Part shown: positions 8,046-17,162 of the stretch, piece after piece
Layout: each line of letters begins with the position of its first letter
Position numbering within the stretch: position 1 is the stretch's first letter
DNA from: DAOSEC01 sp035362935
Lineage (GTDB): Bacteria > Bacillota_I > Bacilli_A > ML615J-28 > CAG-313
Assembly: GCA_035362935.1 (NCBI GenBank)
Contig: DAOSEC010000005.1
Location: forward strand, 25,724-89,723
Reading direction: 5' to 3'
DNA: 64,000 nt
Made by a program: the position numbers and the translations under genes
Notes under the pieces: generated by a model
What the model was told of the DNA's origin: nothing
Database searches by the model: none
Seen by the model: only the letters and a program-made list of their open reading frames with translations

Positions 8046-8783
8046 ATGAAAGAAACGAGACACGAGTTTGAAGATTTTTCTTCAAATCAAGAAGTAAATG
8101 AAGGTATCACATTAAAAGAATTGTATTTTATGATGGTCCATAACTGGTACTATATCGTTGGGGCGGTTATTCTAGCTTTGACTGTAGGTGTATTATACAC
8201 ATGGGTAATTGCGAACCCAAAATATGAAGCAACCACATCCGTGATTGTTCAAATTGATACCTCTGGTGGACAAACAACCGATTATAATGCGGTACTCACA
8301 TTACAACGTTTGATCAAAACGTATCAAGAGTTTATCAAAAGTGATTTGGTGTTAGATGCTGTTATAGCTGAATTATCATTAGACGAAACCACAAAAGAAG
8401 TAAGAGATAACATTGCGATCGTCGCAGTAACCGACTCTTTAGTGCTTCAAGTAAAATATACAGCAGAAAATCCCGATGATGCTGCGGTGATTGTCAATTT
8501 CATCGCTCAAAAATTAATTGAAGCAGTCGATGGTGGAAACTACCCACAATTAAAAGATAAATTAGCGGTATTGGATGTTGCAAAAGTTCCACTAAGACCG
8601 TCTTCACCAAACAAACCACTTAATGTTGTTATCAGTGTACTTGCTGGTGGTATCTTAGGTGTTGGTATCGTGTTTATTAAAGAAATGTTTGATAATACAT
8701 TTAAGAGTAAAAAAGAATTAGAATCAATCTTAAGATTCCCAGTGATTGGAAGCATTCCAGACATTGGATTTGATGAAGAATAG
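8046..8783 (+). CDS. Capsule chain-length regulator, BY-kinase adaptor (CpsC/YveK/CapA type)
   Basis: A 245-residue Wzz-domain protein. A cytoplasmic N-terminus is followed by a membrane segment at about 37-57, an extracellular domain, the PxxPxxPxx-like PLRPSSPNKPLN before the second membrane segment at about 195-215, and a short cytoplasmic tail. In Gram-positive systems this protein activates the separate tyrosine kinase encoded next (11 bases downstream) and sets polymer length. It is the first gene of exopolysaccharide cluster 1. AGGAAGGA lies about 13 bases before the start. Confidence 0.9.
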   Translation: MKETRHEFEDFSSNQEVNEGITLKELYFMMVHNWYYIVGAVILALTVGVLYTWVIANPKYEATTSVIVQIDTSGGQTTDYNAVLTLQRLIKTYQEFIKSDLVLDAVIAELSLDETTKEVRDNIAIVAVTDSLVLQVKYTAENPDDAAVIVNFIAQKLIEAVDGGNYPQLKDKLAVLDVAKVPLRPSSPNKPLNVVISVLAGGILGVGIVFIKEMFDNTFKSKKELESILRFPVIGSIPDIGFDEE

Positions 8784-8794
8784 GAGGGGTAATC

Positions 8795-9520
8795 ATGGCA
8801 AATGGAAATCATAAAGTTCATGAAAAATACAAAATATTTACCGTTGAAAACCCTGAAAGTTTAGTGGCTGAATCATTTCGTATGCTTCAAGTCAATGTTG
8901 CATTCTCTGGGATTGATGAAAAAATGCAAGTCATTCAAATTTCATCTGCGTTACCTGGGGAAGCGAAAACAACAGTTACGGTTAACCTTGCATCAGCTTA
9001 CGCGGAAAAAGGGAAAAAGGTATGTTTGGTTGACTTAGACTTACGAAAACCAAAAGTTCATCGTGCTTTCAATATGAGAAATGTTGGATGCGGAATTACA
9101 AGTTATATCGCTGGTGAATGTGAACTAGCTGATATTATTAAAAAATCGGAAGTTGGAATTGATGTTATTTTACGAGGAGCAAAATCACCATTTCCAAATG
9201 TGATTTTAGAATCCAAGAAGTTACATCAGTTAATTGATGAATTAAGATCAATCTATGATGTTATCATTATTGATACACCTCCAGTACTACTCGTGACAGA
9301 CGCAGTACTCGTATCAAGAATTGTTGATGGAACCATTTTTATTGTAGCTTATAACCAAACAAAGAAAGATTCTGCCAAAGAAGCAATCAACGTATTGATT
9401 AAGAATAAAGCAAACATAATTGGGACAGTCTTAACAAAAGTAGATGCAAAACATGCGAAATCTTACTTTGGATATGGTCAAAAATATAAGTATTATCAAG
9501 ATGAAAAGGAAACGAATTAA
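8795..9520 (+). CDS. Capsule tyrosine autokinase (BY-kinase, CpsD/CapB type)
   Basis: A 241-residue cytoplasmic kinase that autophosphorylates a C-terminal tyrosine cluster and controls export and length of the polymer with CpsC. Walker A lies at about 50-60 but reads PGEAKTT, with Ala where the invariant Gly before Lys is expected. Walker A' is VCLVDLDLRKP (76-86) and Walker B is VIIIDTPP (about 151-158). The tail has five tyrosines at 224-234 (YFGYGQKYKYY). The Gly-to-Ala change is visible in the DNA (GAA GCG AAA) and may alter ATP affinity. Otherwise all motifs are intact. Confidence 0.9.
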   Translation: MANGNHKVHEKYKIFTVENPESLVAESFRMLQVNVAFSGIDEKMQVIQISSALPGEAKTTVTVNLASAYAEKGKKVCLVDLDLRKPKVHRAFNMRNVGCGITSYIAGECELADIIKKSEVGIDVILRGAKSPFPNVILESKKLHQLIDELRSIYDVIIIDTPPVLLVTDAVLVSRIVDGTIFIVAYNQTKKDSAKEAINVLIKNKANIIGTVLTKVDAKHAKSYFGYGQKYKYYQDEKETN

Positions 9521-9570
9521 ATAGGCATAAATAGAACTAAATTTACTCTCAAAAGGGATGCGTGATTTGT

Positions 9571-10269
9571 ATGATTGATATTCACACCCATATATTACCT
9601 TGTGTTGATGATGGTGCACAATCGATGGAAGAGGCGATTGAGCTAATCAAATCAGCCTATTCCCATGGTGTTACTGACATCATTTTGACCCCGCATAATA
9701 TGCATAAGGGTCAGTATGATGTACATCCAGCACGCCTCAGAGAGATTTTTGAAGAGTTAAAAACGAAAGTACTTGAACATCAAATTCCAATCAATCTTTA
9801 TTTAGGGAATGAAATTTATTTGTCAAGTCGAATTATAGAGCGTCTTCAAAAAGGAGATTCCTTAACACTCAATCATACCAAGTATATTTTGTTTGAGTTT
9901 TCGATGATGAAAGAGTATCCAGACGCAGAAGAAGTGTTATATGATATTTCGGCTGCGGGGTATAAAGTGATCTTAGCTCACCCAGAACGATACGATTACT
10001 GTAAGACAGTCGATGATATTTTGCGATATAAAAAGTATGGTGCACAAATTCAAGTGAATGCATCTGCAATCACTGGTCTTTATGGGAAAAAGGTACAAAA
10101 ATTAGTATTTAAGTTATTGAAACTTGGAGAAGTTGATTATATTTCAAGTGATACACATGCACACCGGAAATATACATTCAAAGAAGCATATGATATCGTT
10201 AGGAAAAAGTTTGGGATTGAGTTAGCTAAGAAGATATTTAACGAAAATCCAAAAGTATTAATCGAGTAA
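9571..10269 (+). CDS. PHP-type tyrosine-protein phosphatase (CpsB/YwqE type)
   Basis: A metal-dependent phosphatase of the polymerase-and-histidinol-phosphatase family that dephosphorylates the BY-kinase. MIDIHTHILP begins the protein, with H5 and H7 as metal ligands. LTPHNMHKG and LAHPERYDY supply further ligands, and ISSDTHAH is the last metal motif. At 233 residues it has the usual length. ATG 9571 is chosen because the family begins at MIDIH; GTG 9562 would add three residues and sits nearly on the AAGGGA site. With cpsC and cpsD it completes the Gram-positive capsule phosphorelay. Confidence 0.9.
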   Translation: MIDIHTHILPCVDDGAQSMEEAIELIKSAYSHGVTDIILTPHNMHKGQYDVHPARLREIFEELKTKVLEHQIPINLYLGNEIYLSSRIIERLQKGDSLTLNHTKYILFEFSMMKEYPDAEEVLYDISAAGYKVILAHPERYDYCKTVDDILRYKKYGAQIQVNASAITGLYGKKVQKLVFKLLKLGEVDYISSDTHAHRKYTFKEAYDIVRKKFGIELAKKIFNENPKVLIE

Positions 10270-10294
10270 TGGAAAAAACGGGGGAAGTGCTATT

Positions 10295-11656
10295 ATGAAA
10301 ATTTATTCAGTTGTTCTAGCAGCTGGCAAAGGCACAAGAATGAAAACGGAAATGCCAAAATGTGCATATCCATTACTGAAAAAACCGATGCTTATGTATA
10401 TTGTAGAAGCCTTAGAGGAATCTGTTGTCGATGACATCACAGTTGTGATTGGTCACAAAGCAGAAGTCTTCGAAGAGATTTTTGGTGATAGAGTCACCTA
10501 TGCTTATCAAAAAGAACAACTTGGAACAGGGCATGCCGTGTTAAGTGCAGCCTCACTCCTTGAAGGCAAAGATGGTTTAACTGTAATACTCGCAGGAGAT
10601 GTTCCCTTGGTATCCAAAGATTTGATTGATCGAGTGGTAGGACATCACCAAAAAGAAAACAATGCGTTAACAATCGTATCTTGTGTAATGCCAGACCCAA
10701 ATGGATACGGAAGAATTGTAAGAGATGCCAATAAAAATGTAGTGGCCATTATTGAAGAAAAAGATGCTTCGGCTGAGATTAAAAAAATCAAAGAAATCAA
10801 TTCCGCATTATATGTAGTAGATAATAAATTATTATTTGATGCATTAAAACAAATTACCCCACACAACGCCAAACATGAATATTATTTAACCGATATTGTT
10901 AAGATTATTGGGATTAATCATCGTGTTGGAACCTATATTGAGGAAGATCACGAAGCACTTTCTGGTATCAATGACTTATATTCTTTATCGCTGGTTGAAA
11001 AGCGAATGAGAATGGAAGTTAATAAGAAATACATGATGGAAGGGGTTAATATAGTTAACCCTGAAACGGTTACGATTGCATCAAGCGTAAAAATCGAAGC
11101 AGAAGTGACGATTTTTCCCAATACCTATTTAACCGGAAATACCATTATTAAGCGAAAAAGTCAAATTGGTCCAAACACGGAAATCAACAATGGAACGATT
11201 GGTGAATATTGTACGGTCAAACACGCATTAATCCATGATTCTGAGATTAAGAATCATTCCATCATTGGACCATTTGCTCATGTTAGAAATAACTCAGTGA
11301 TTGGTGAACATAATATCATGGGGAACTTTGTGGAAGTCAAAAAAACAGTGACCGGAAAAGATGTCAAAGCAACTCACTTGGTTTATATTGGAGATACTAC
11401 TACAGGAGATCATGTAAACTTTGGATCTGGATCTGTGACTGTTAATTTTGATGGAGAAAAGAAACATCAAACAATCATTGGTGATGATGTCTTTATTGGT
11501 GCGAATACCAATTTGATTGCCCCACTGACGATTGGTGATAATGTGTTTATCGCAGCTGGATCGACGATTAGTAAAGACATACCAAAAGACTCGTTTGCGA
11601 TTGCGAGAAGTGAACAAGTCACAAAAGTAGAACCAAATAACCGATTTAAGAAATAA
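10295..11656 (+). CDS. glmU: Bifunctional GlcNAc-1-P uridylyltransferase / GlcN-1-P acetyltransferase
   Basis: Makes UDP-GlcNAc from glucosamine-1-phosphate, acetyl-CoA and UTP. It is 453 residues, the standard GlmU length. The N-terminal pyrophosphorylase domain begins LAAGKGTRMKTEMPK (about 7-21), and GTGHAVLSA and GDVPLV follow. From about 250 a left-handed beta-helix of hexapeptide repeats forms the acetyltransferase. UDP-GlcNAc feeds the CapD-type dehydratase directly downstream, the FucNAc genes at 23859-27094, and any wall synthesis. Its location inside the capsule operon rather than beside prs is notable. GGGGGA lies about 11 bases before the start. Confidence 0.95.
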   Translation: MKIYSVVLAAGKGTRMKTEMPKCAYPLLKKPMLMYIVEALEESVVDDITVVIGHKAEVFEEIFGDRVTYAYQKEQLGTGHAVLSAASLLEGKDGLTVILAGDVPLVSKDLIDRVVGHHQKENNALTIVSCVMPDPNGYGRIVRDANKNVVAIIEEKDASAEIKKIKEINSALYVVDNKLLFDALKQITPHNAKHEYYLTDIVKIIGINHRVGTYIEEDHEALSGINDLYSLSLVEKRMRMEVNKKYMMEGVNIVNPETVTIASSVKIEAEVTIFPNTYLTGNTIIKRKSQIGPNTEINNGTIGEYCTVKHALIHDSEIKNHSIIGPFAHVRNNSVIGEHNIMGNFVEVKKTVTGKDVKATHLVYIGDTTTGDHVNFGSGSVTVNFDGEKKHQTIIGDDVFIGANTNLIAPLTIGDNVFIAAGSTISKDIPKDSFAIARSEQVTKVEPNNRFKK

Positions 11657-11681
11657 TTATTTAAAATGAATTGGGTGAAAA

Positions 11682-13541
11682 ATGATGAAAAGGGAAAAGC
11701 GAACAAACAAATACTTAAGATTATTACAGTATTTGATTATTGATACCTTTTTACTTTTATTCACTTTTTTTGTTGCTTTGATCGCAATGATGTTTTGGGA
11801 TATTCCAATTGATGTGAATAAAGTACTGATTGGTTTACCTCTTGTCATCGCCTTTAAGTTAGCCGCATACTATCTCTTTGGTCTTTATAAAATGGTGACC
11901 AATCATGTTGGATTTGAAGATATCATTAAAATATCCGTCATTGCGATTCTTTCCAATTTAGTCGTTGTATTGTTTTATGCGATTACAAAGACAGAATTTA
12001 TGAATAAATTTGCGTTTGTCTTTATCACACCACTTGAAATTGCATTGATTACATTGCCTAGAATCATCAAACGCCTTATCAACTATTTTAAGTCCAACAT
12101 TGAATGGAATAAATCTTTGGGAAAACGAACATTAATTGTTGGAGCTGGAAATGGTGGAGAACTTGTTTTAAAAGAAATTTATCGTAATGCAAGACTAAAT
12201 AACATTCCGGTTGCATTTGTGGATGATGATCAAGAAAAAATTGGTAGTAAGTTACTCGGTGTTAAAATCATAGGTCCAATCAAAGATATCAAAATCTTTA
12301 TTGATGATTATAACATCGAAGAAGTTATCATTGCGATTGCGAATATCGAAAGTGTTCAATTAAGAGAAATTGTAGAGCTTGTATCAGAAAAACATATCAA
12401 GATAAAACGATTGCCACTACTCACCGAGATTGGTGCGAACGAAACAAGAAAAATTATTGATGTTAAGATTGAGGATTTACTCAACCGCGATGAAATACAC
12501 CTTGATAACGATCAAATTGAATCATTTATCAAAGACAAGATTATTTTAGTCACTGGTGGTGGTGGATCAATCGGATCTGAACTCTGTAGACAAATTGTAA
12601 CATTCAAGCCAAAACAACTCATTATTTTTGATATTTATGAAAACAATGCTTATGACATTCAGATGGAATTAGAACGTAAGTTTCATAAAGAACATGTGGG
12701 TAGTTGTTTAAAGGTATTTATTGGTAGTGTTTATAATGAAGATCGTCTTAGAACAATATTTGAGGAGTTTAAACCACAAATTGTGTTTCACGCGGCTGCT
12801 TATAAACATGTTCCGCTAATGGAAGATAGTGCAGTTGAGGCACTTAGAACAAATGTATTGGGTACGTATAATGTTGCTAAACTATCGAGTGAATTTAAAG
12901 TAGAAAAAATGGTACTAGTCTCAAGCGATAAAGCAGTAAGACCAACCAATGTCATGGGAGCAACCAAACGCTACGCGGAGATGATCATTCAATATTTTGA
13001 TTCAGTTTCTGAGACGAATTATAGTGCAGTACGTTTTGGAAATGTACTTGGATCAAATGGAAGTGTTGTACCACTCTTTAAAAAGCAAATTGAAGACGGT
13101 GGACCTGTGACAGTAACTCATCCTGAGATTACAAGATTCTTTATGACAATACCTGAATCTGTTAGTTTGATTTTGCAATCGGCGGTCTATGCGAAAGGTG
13201 GAGAAATCTTTATTTTAGACATGGGTGAACCAGTTAAAATAAAAGATTTAGCTGAAAAGATGATAAGGTTAGCAGGATTTCGACCAAATATCGACATTGA
13301 GATCGAATATACTGGATTAAGACCTGGTGAAAAGTTGTATGAAGAGTTACTCCTTGATATATCAAAAAATAGCATTAAGACAGACAATAAAAAAATTTTT
13401 ATTGAGTCTAATGGTCACACCGATCAAAAAGTAAATAATGAGATAGTGGAAGCAATTGATCATATAGAAACATTAACAAATGTTGAGTCAAAAGAACTAC
13501 TTAAAAAACTAGTCAAGACATATCATGAAAACAAGAAGTAA
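11682..13541 (+). CDS. Membrane-bound UDP-GlcNAc 4,6-dehydratase (CapD/PglF/EpsC type)
   Basis: The product has 619 residues. Four N-terminal membrane segments (about 12-130) precede a first Rossmann region (VGAGNGGE near 151) and a second catalytic dehydratase domain from about 285 (VTGGGGSIGSELCRQI). The active-site region is SSDKAVRPTNVMGATKR. Such enzymes convert UDP-GlcNAc to UDP-2-acetamido-2,6-dideoxy-4-keto-glucose, the precursor of QuiNAc, bacillosamine or FucNAc sugars. The reductase-like gene at 17163 may take its product. It ends the first exopolysaccharide operon; a terminator overlaps the stop codon. ATG 11682 and 11685 are adjacent and equally possible. Confidence 0.92.
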   Translation: MMKREKRTNKYLRLLQYLIIDTFLLLFTFFVALIAMMFWDIPIDVNKVLIGLPLVIAFKLAAYYLFGLYKMVTNHVGFEDIIKISVIAILSNLVVVLFYAITKTEFMNKFAFVFITPLEIALITLPRIIKRLINYFKSNIEWNKSLGKRTLIVGAGNGGELVLKEIYRNARLNNIPVAFVDDDQEKIGSKLLGVKIIGPIKDIKIFIDDYNIEEVIIAIANIESVQLREIVELVSEKHIKIKRLPLLTEIGANETRKIIDVKIEDLLNRDEIHLDNDQIESFIKDKIILVTGGGGSIGSELCRQIVTFKPKQLIIFDIYENNAYDIQMELERKFHKEHVGSCLKVFIGSVYNEDRLRTIFEEFKPQIVFHAAAYKHVPLMEDSAVEALRTNVLGTYNVAKLSSEFKVEKMVLVSSDKAVRPTNVMGATKRYAEMIIQYFDSVSETNYSAVRFGNVLGSNGSVVPLFKKQIEDGGPVTVTHPEITRFFMTIPESVSLILQSAVYAKGGEIFILDMGEPVKIKDLAEKMIRLAGFRPNIDIEIEYTGLRPGEKLYEELLLDISKNSIKTDNKKIFIESNGHTDQKVNNEIVEAIDHIETLTNVESKELLKKLVKTYHENKK

Positions 13542-13565
13542 AACCACATCATTTGTGGTTTTTTC
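13540..13565 (+). terminator. Terminator after the capD-like gene
   Basis: AAACCACA (13541-13548) pairs with TGTGGTTT (13554-13561) over a 5-base loop, followed by TTT. The stem begins at the stop codon. Confidence 0.82.
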
Positions 13566-13606
13566 AATATGCAATGAAAAAAGTAGTTAAAATATTAATA
13601 AAACTA

Positions 13607-13635
13607 TTGTAAAGATTATCAAGTTATGAGATAAT
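13607..13635 (+). promoter_or_regulatory. Promoter of the second segment of exopolysaccharide cluster 1
   Basis: TTGTAA at 13607-13612, 17 bp, GATAAT at 13630-13635. It is about 42 bases upstream of the winged-helix regulator and is the only clear promoter before the long run of sugar genes that ends at 29656. Confidence 0.62.
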
Positions 13636-13676
13636 ATTATTATTCGGTAAGCGAACAATTGTCATTGAGGTGTGTT

Positions 13677-14303
13677 ATGCTTAAAAATGCCTATTTTAGT
13701 CCTACTACAACATATAAAGAGTTTATTATTTTGGATTTAATTGAAAAAAACTCTAACATTACCCAAAGAGAATTAAGTAATGTTGTTCATGTTTCCGTGT
13801 CAACAATCAATGATTATATTGAAACCTATGAACAAAAAGGATATTTAAAACGAAACTATATAACTACAAAAACAATTCAATATCTAATAACAGATAAAGG
13901 GATAGAACATAGAAAACTTCTTAATTTAGGATTTCTAAATGCAACCCAAAAGATATATGATACTGCAAAAAACAACATAATTCAATTTTTAACAAAATTA
14001 AACGAATCTGGATTTCGTAAAATATTGCTTTATGGTGCTGGTGAAGTAGCTGAGATTTTGCTTCAAGTGATCAAAAATGATAAATCTATCCAACTAGAAG
14101 TGGTCGGAATCATCGACGATAATGTGGATAAAATTGGCAAGAAGTTATTGAACACCACTATCGTTTCAATCGATAAGATTGATTCAGTGATACATGATGG
14201 AATACTAATATCTAGTTACACGCACCACAAAACTATTTACTCAAAGTTAGTTCAATTAAAATATAACCCAGATAAAATTTTAGAATTTTTTACATATATA
14301 TAA
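13677..14303 (+). CDS. Winged-helix regulator fused to a CapD-like Rossmann domain
   Basis: The product has 208 residues. Residues about 10-75 form a winged helix (ILDLIEKNSNITQRELSNVV followed by a recognition helix STINDYIETYEQKGYL), like MarR/Lrp-type one-component regulators. From about 110 the chain resembles the N-terminal Rossmann region of CapD/PglF and PglD proteins: KILLYGAGEVAEILLQVI, then VVGIIDDNVDKIGKKL. The fusion suggests a DNA-binding protein that senses a nucleotide or nucleotide sugar and controls the exopolysaccharide genes. ATG 13677 has GAGGTG about five bases upstream; the TTG at 13659 lies before it. It stands first in its transcription unit, as a local regulator would. 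Confidence 0.7.
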   Translation: MLKNAYFSPTTTYKEFIILDLIEKNSNITQRELSNVVHVSVSTINDYIETYEQKGYLKRNYITTKTIQYLITDKGIEHRKLLNLGFLNATQKIYDTAKNNIIQFLTKLNESGFRKILLYGAGEVAEILLQVIKNDKSIQLEVVGIIDDNVDKIGKKLLNTTIVSIDKIDSVIHDGILISSYTHHKTIYSKLVQLKYNPDKILEFFTYI

Positions 14304-14340
14304 AAAAAGATTCTTCAATAAATCGAATATGGAGGAAAAT

Positions 14341-15507
14341 ATGAAAATATCAGTTGTAGGAATTGGTTATGTTGGTTTATCAAACGCAGTTTTATTAGCA
14401 CAACATAATGAAGTTATTGCCTTGGATGTAGTTGATGAAAAAGTAGAAATGGTTAATCGTAGACAGTCACCTATTGTTGATTATGAACTAGAAGAATATC
14501 TTAAAACTAAAAATCTAAATCTGAAAGCAACTTTGGATAAAGAACTTGCATATAGGAATGCGCAATTTGTGATTGTTGCGACTCCGACTAATTATGACCC
14601 AACACTTAATTATTTTGATACTTCATCTGTTGATAAAGTTATTAATGATATTAGTATAGTGAATCCAAATGCCATTATTGTTATTAAATCTACTATTCCA
14701 GTTGGATATACACAAGAACAACAAACTAAACATTCAATTCTTAAGATAATGTTTTCCCCTGAGTTTTTAAGAGAAGGAAGAGCGTTATATGATAATTTAT
14801 ATCCATCTAGGATTGTGGTAGGAGAACATTCTGAATATGCCAAACAATTTGCTGAATTAATGCTTCAAGGAGCAATCAAAAAAGATGTTCCAGTTCTTTT
14901 TACAAGTTCTACAGAAGCAGAAGCAATTAAACTGTTTTCTAATACATATTTAGCATTAAGGGTAGCTTTCTTCAATGAACTTGATACATATGCTGAAGTA
15001 CGTGGATTGGATAGCAAAGAAATTATTGAAGGTGTTTGTTTAGACCCTAGAATTGGAAATCATTACAATAACCCATCATTTGGTTATGGTGGGTACTGCT
15101 TGCCAAAAGATACTAAACAATTATTGGCTAACTATAAAGACGTTCCACAAAATATTATGTCAGCAATAGTGGATGCAAATCGTACAAGAAAAGATCATAT
15201 CGCAGATATGATTCTTTCAAAAAAACCTAAAGTAGTTGGAATCTATAGATTAGTAATGAAAAGTAATTCCGATAATTTTAGACAATCATCCATTCAAGGT
15301 GTTATGAAACGCATCAAAGCCAAAGGTATTGAAATAATTATTTATGAACCAGTACTACACGAAGATACTTTCTTTGGTTCAAAAGTTGTAACTAATTTTG
15401 ATGAATTCATACAAAAATCTGATGTTATAGTCTCGAATCGATTCTATAAAGAACTGAATGTAGTAAAAGAAAAAGTATATACAAGAGATTTATTTAATAG
15501 AGATTAG
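14341..15507 (+). CDS. ugd: UDP-glucose 6-dehydrogenase
   Basis: Oxidises UDP-glucose to UDP-glucuronate with two NAD+. It has 388 residues, matching the short enterobacterial-type Ugd. GIGYVGLSNAVLLAQ at 7-21 binds NAD; SPEFLREG near 143 and the catalytic Cys in FGYGGYCLPKDTKQL near 250 are intact; MKSNSDNFR is typical of this subgroup. ATG 14341 has GGAGG five bases upstream; ATG 14329 overlaps that site. The product feeds the 4-epimerase encoded next. Confidence 0.93.
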   Translation: MKISVVGIGYVGLSNAVLLAQHNEVIALDVVDEKVEMVNRRQSPIVDYELEEYLKTKNLNLKATLDKELAYRNAQFVIVATPTNYDPTLNYFDTSSVDKVINDISIVNPNAIIVIKSTIPVGYTQEQQTKHSILKIMFSPEFLREGRALYDNLYPSRIVVGEHSEYAKQFAELMLQGAIKKDVPVLFTSSTEAEAIKLFSNTYLALRVAFFNELDTYAEVRGLDSKEIIEGVCLDPRIGNHYNNPSFGYGGYCLPKDTKQLLANYKDVPQNIMSAIVDANRTRKDHIADMILSKKPKVVGIYRLVMKSNSDNFRQSSIQGVMKRIKAKGIEIIIYEPVLHEDTFFGSKVVTNFDEFIQKSDVIVSNRFYKELNVVKEKVYTRDLFNRD

Positions 15508-15518
15508 GTATAGATAAT

Positions 15519-16526
15519 ATGATTGAAACATATTTAGTAACAGGTGCGGCAGGCTTTATTGGCTACTTTTTATCAGAAAGATTGCTTAAAGAAGGATACA
15601 AAGTTGTGGGTGTTGACAATCTAAATGACTACTATGATGTTAACTTGAAACATACCAGATTAACTTTATTGAAAAATCATAAAAATTTTATATTTTTAAA
15701 GTTAGATATATCTAATAAAAATGATTTAGAAGAGTTATTCATTAAATATCGGTTTGATTATGTAATTAATCTTGCGGCACAAGCTGGTGTTAGATATTCT
15801 ATAGATCATCCAGATGTTTATATTCAGAGTAACATCATTGGTTTTTATAACGTTCTTGAAATGTGTAGACACTATCCGGTTAAACATCTAGTCTATGCGT
15901 CCAGTAGTTCAGTATATGGCTCAAATGAAAAAGTTCCCTTTGAAGAAAGTGATAATGTTGACCACCCTGTTTCGCTTTATGCAGCAACTAAGAAAAGTAA
16001 TGAATTAATGGCACACACGTATACTCATCTTTATGGGATTCCATCTACAGGCTTAAGGTTTTTTACTGTTTATGGACCACTGGGAAGACCTGATATGGCG
16101 TATTTTAACTTTGTTGATAGATATTTTAAGAATGAAACTATCAAAATTTTTAATAATGGTGATTTCGAAAATGATTTGTATCGCGACTTTACTTATATAG
16201 ACGATATTGTTGAAGGTATTTTTAGAGTAATGAGATATTCCCAAGCATCTATCAAACCGAGTCATACTATATTGAATATAGGAAACAATAATCCAGAGAA
16301 ACTAATGAATTTTATTAACACATTAGAAAAATGTCTTTCAAGATCTTTAGGTAAAAGAATAGAATTTATTAAAAAATTTGAACCAATTAAATTAGGAGAT
16401 GTTCACAAAACATATGCTTCTATAAGTAAACTGGAGAAAATGGTTGGATTTAAACCAACAACTTCAATAGAAAGAGGTTTACAAAAGTTTACCGACTGGT
16501 ATGTTTTGTACTATAAAAAGGTGTAA
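15519..16526 (+). CDS. UDP-glucuronate 4-epimerase
   Basis: Converts UDP-glucuronate to UDP-galacturonate. The 335-residue protein has GAAGFIGYFLSERLL, the family-specific DNLNDYYDVNLKHTRL after the second strand, AAQAGVRYSIDHPDVYIQSN, the SSSSVYG Ser motif and YAATKK as YxxxK, then LRFFTVYGPLGRPDMA. This pattern is characteristic of LspL/Cap1J/GAE enzymes. Position directly after ugd supports the order UDP-Glc to UDP-GlcA to UDP-GalA, so the polymer is probably acidic. Twelve bases separate it from ugd. Confidence 0.9.
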   Translation: MIETYLVTGAAGFIGYFLSERLLKEGYKVVGVDNLNDYYDVNLKHTRLTLLKNHKNFIFLKLDISNKNDLEELFIKYRFDYVINLAAQAGVRYSIDHPDVYIQSNIIGFYNVLEMCRHYPVKHLVYASSSSVYGSNEKVPFEESDNVDHPVSLYAATKKSNELMAHTYTHLYGIPSTGLRFFTVYGPLGRPDMAYFNFVDRYFKNETIKIFNNGDFENDLYRDFTYIDDIVEGIFRVMRYSQASIKPSHTILNIGNNNPEKLMNFINTLEKCLSRSLGKRIEFIKKFEPIKLGDVHKTYASISKLEKMVGFKPTTSIERGLQKFTDWYVLYYKKV

Positions 16527-16533
16527 TAATTAT

Positions 16534-17160
16534 ATGTTTTATTTAAAGATTAAACGTTTATCAGATTTTATTTTATCTTTTATAGGGTTAATTATTCTTA
16601 TGCCATTATTTCTTCTAATTATAATATTAATAAAACTAGATTCAAGAGGGCCAATATTATTTAAACAAAAGCGAATAGGGCGCAATAAAAAACCTTTTTA
16701 CATATTGAAATTTAGAACAATGCGTATTGATACACCGAAAGATACGCCTACTCATCTTTTAGAAAATCCTCAACAATGGATCACTAAAATTGGAAAGATA
16801 TTAAGACGATCCAGTTTAGATGAGCTGCCACAAATAATTAATATTTTAAAAGGCGATATGTCTATAATAGGACCAAGACCAGCTTTATGGAATCAATACG
16901 ATCTTATAGAAGAAAGAGATAGATTTGATGTACATAAGTTGTATCCTGGTCTTACAGGTTATGCTCAGGTTAACGGAAGAGATGAACTATCAATTACAGA
17001 TAAAGCAAAGCTTGATGGTTACTACGTACAGCACATCAGTATATTTCTTGATATTAATATCTTTTTTAGAACCATAATTAACACTATTCAATTTAAAGGC
17101 ATTGTTGAAGGTGGTAATGAATCCAAAGTAGAGAAAAAACAAGAGCAAGGGGATAGGTGA
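16534..17160 (+). CDS. Initiating phosphoglycosyltransferase (PglC/WcaJ family), cluster 1
   Basis: Transfers a sugar-1-phosphate from UDP-sugar to undecaprenyl phosphate, the first membrane step of repeat-unit synthesis. The product has 208 residues: one N-terminal membrane or re-entrant helix (about 10-35), then GPILFKQKRIGRNKKPFYILKFRTM, RRSSLDELPQIINILKGDMSIIGPRP and GLTGYAQVNGR, the family signatures with catalytic Asp-Glu. ATG 16534 has AAGGTG about 10 bases upstream; an earlier ATG at 16501 lies within the preceding gene. A paralogue begins cluster 2 at 30318. Confidence 0.9.
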   Translation: MFYLKIKRLSDFILSFIGLIILMPLFLLIIILIKLDSRGPILFKQKRIGRNKKPFYILKFRTMRIDTPKDTPTHLLENPQQWITKIGKILRRSSLDELPQIINILKGDMSIIGPRPALWNQYDLIEERDRFDVHKLYPGLTGYAQVNGRDELSITDKAKLDGYYVQHISIFLDINIFFRTIINTIQFKGIVEGGNESKVEKKQEQGDR

Positions 17161-17162
17161 TT

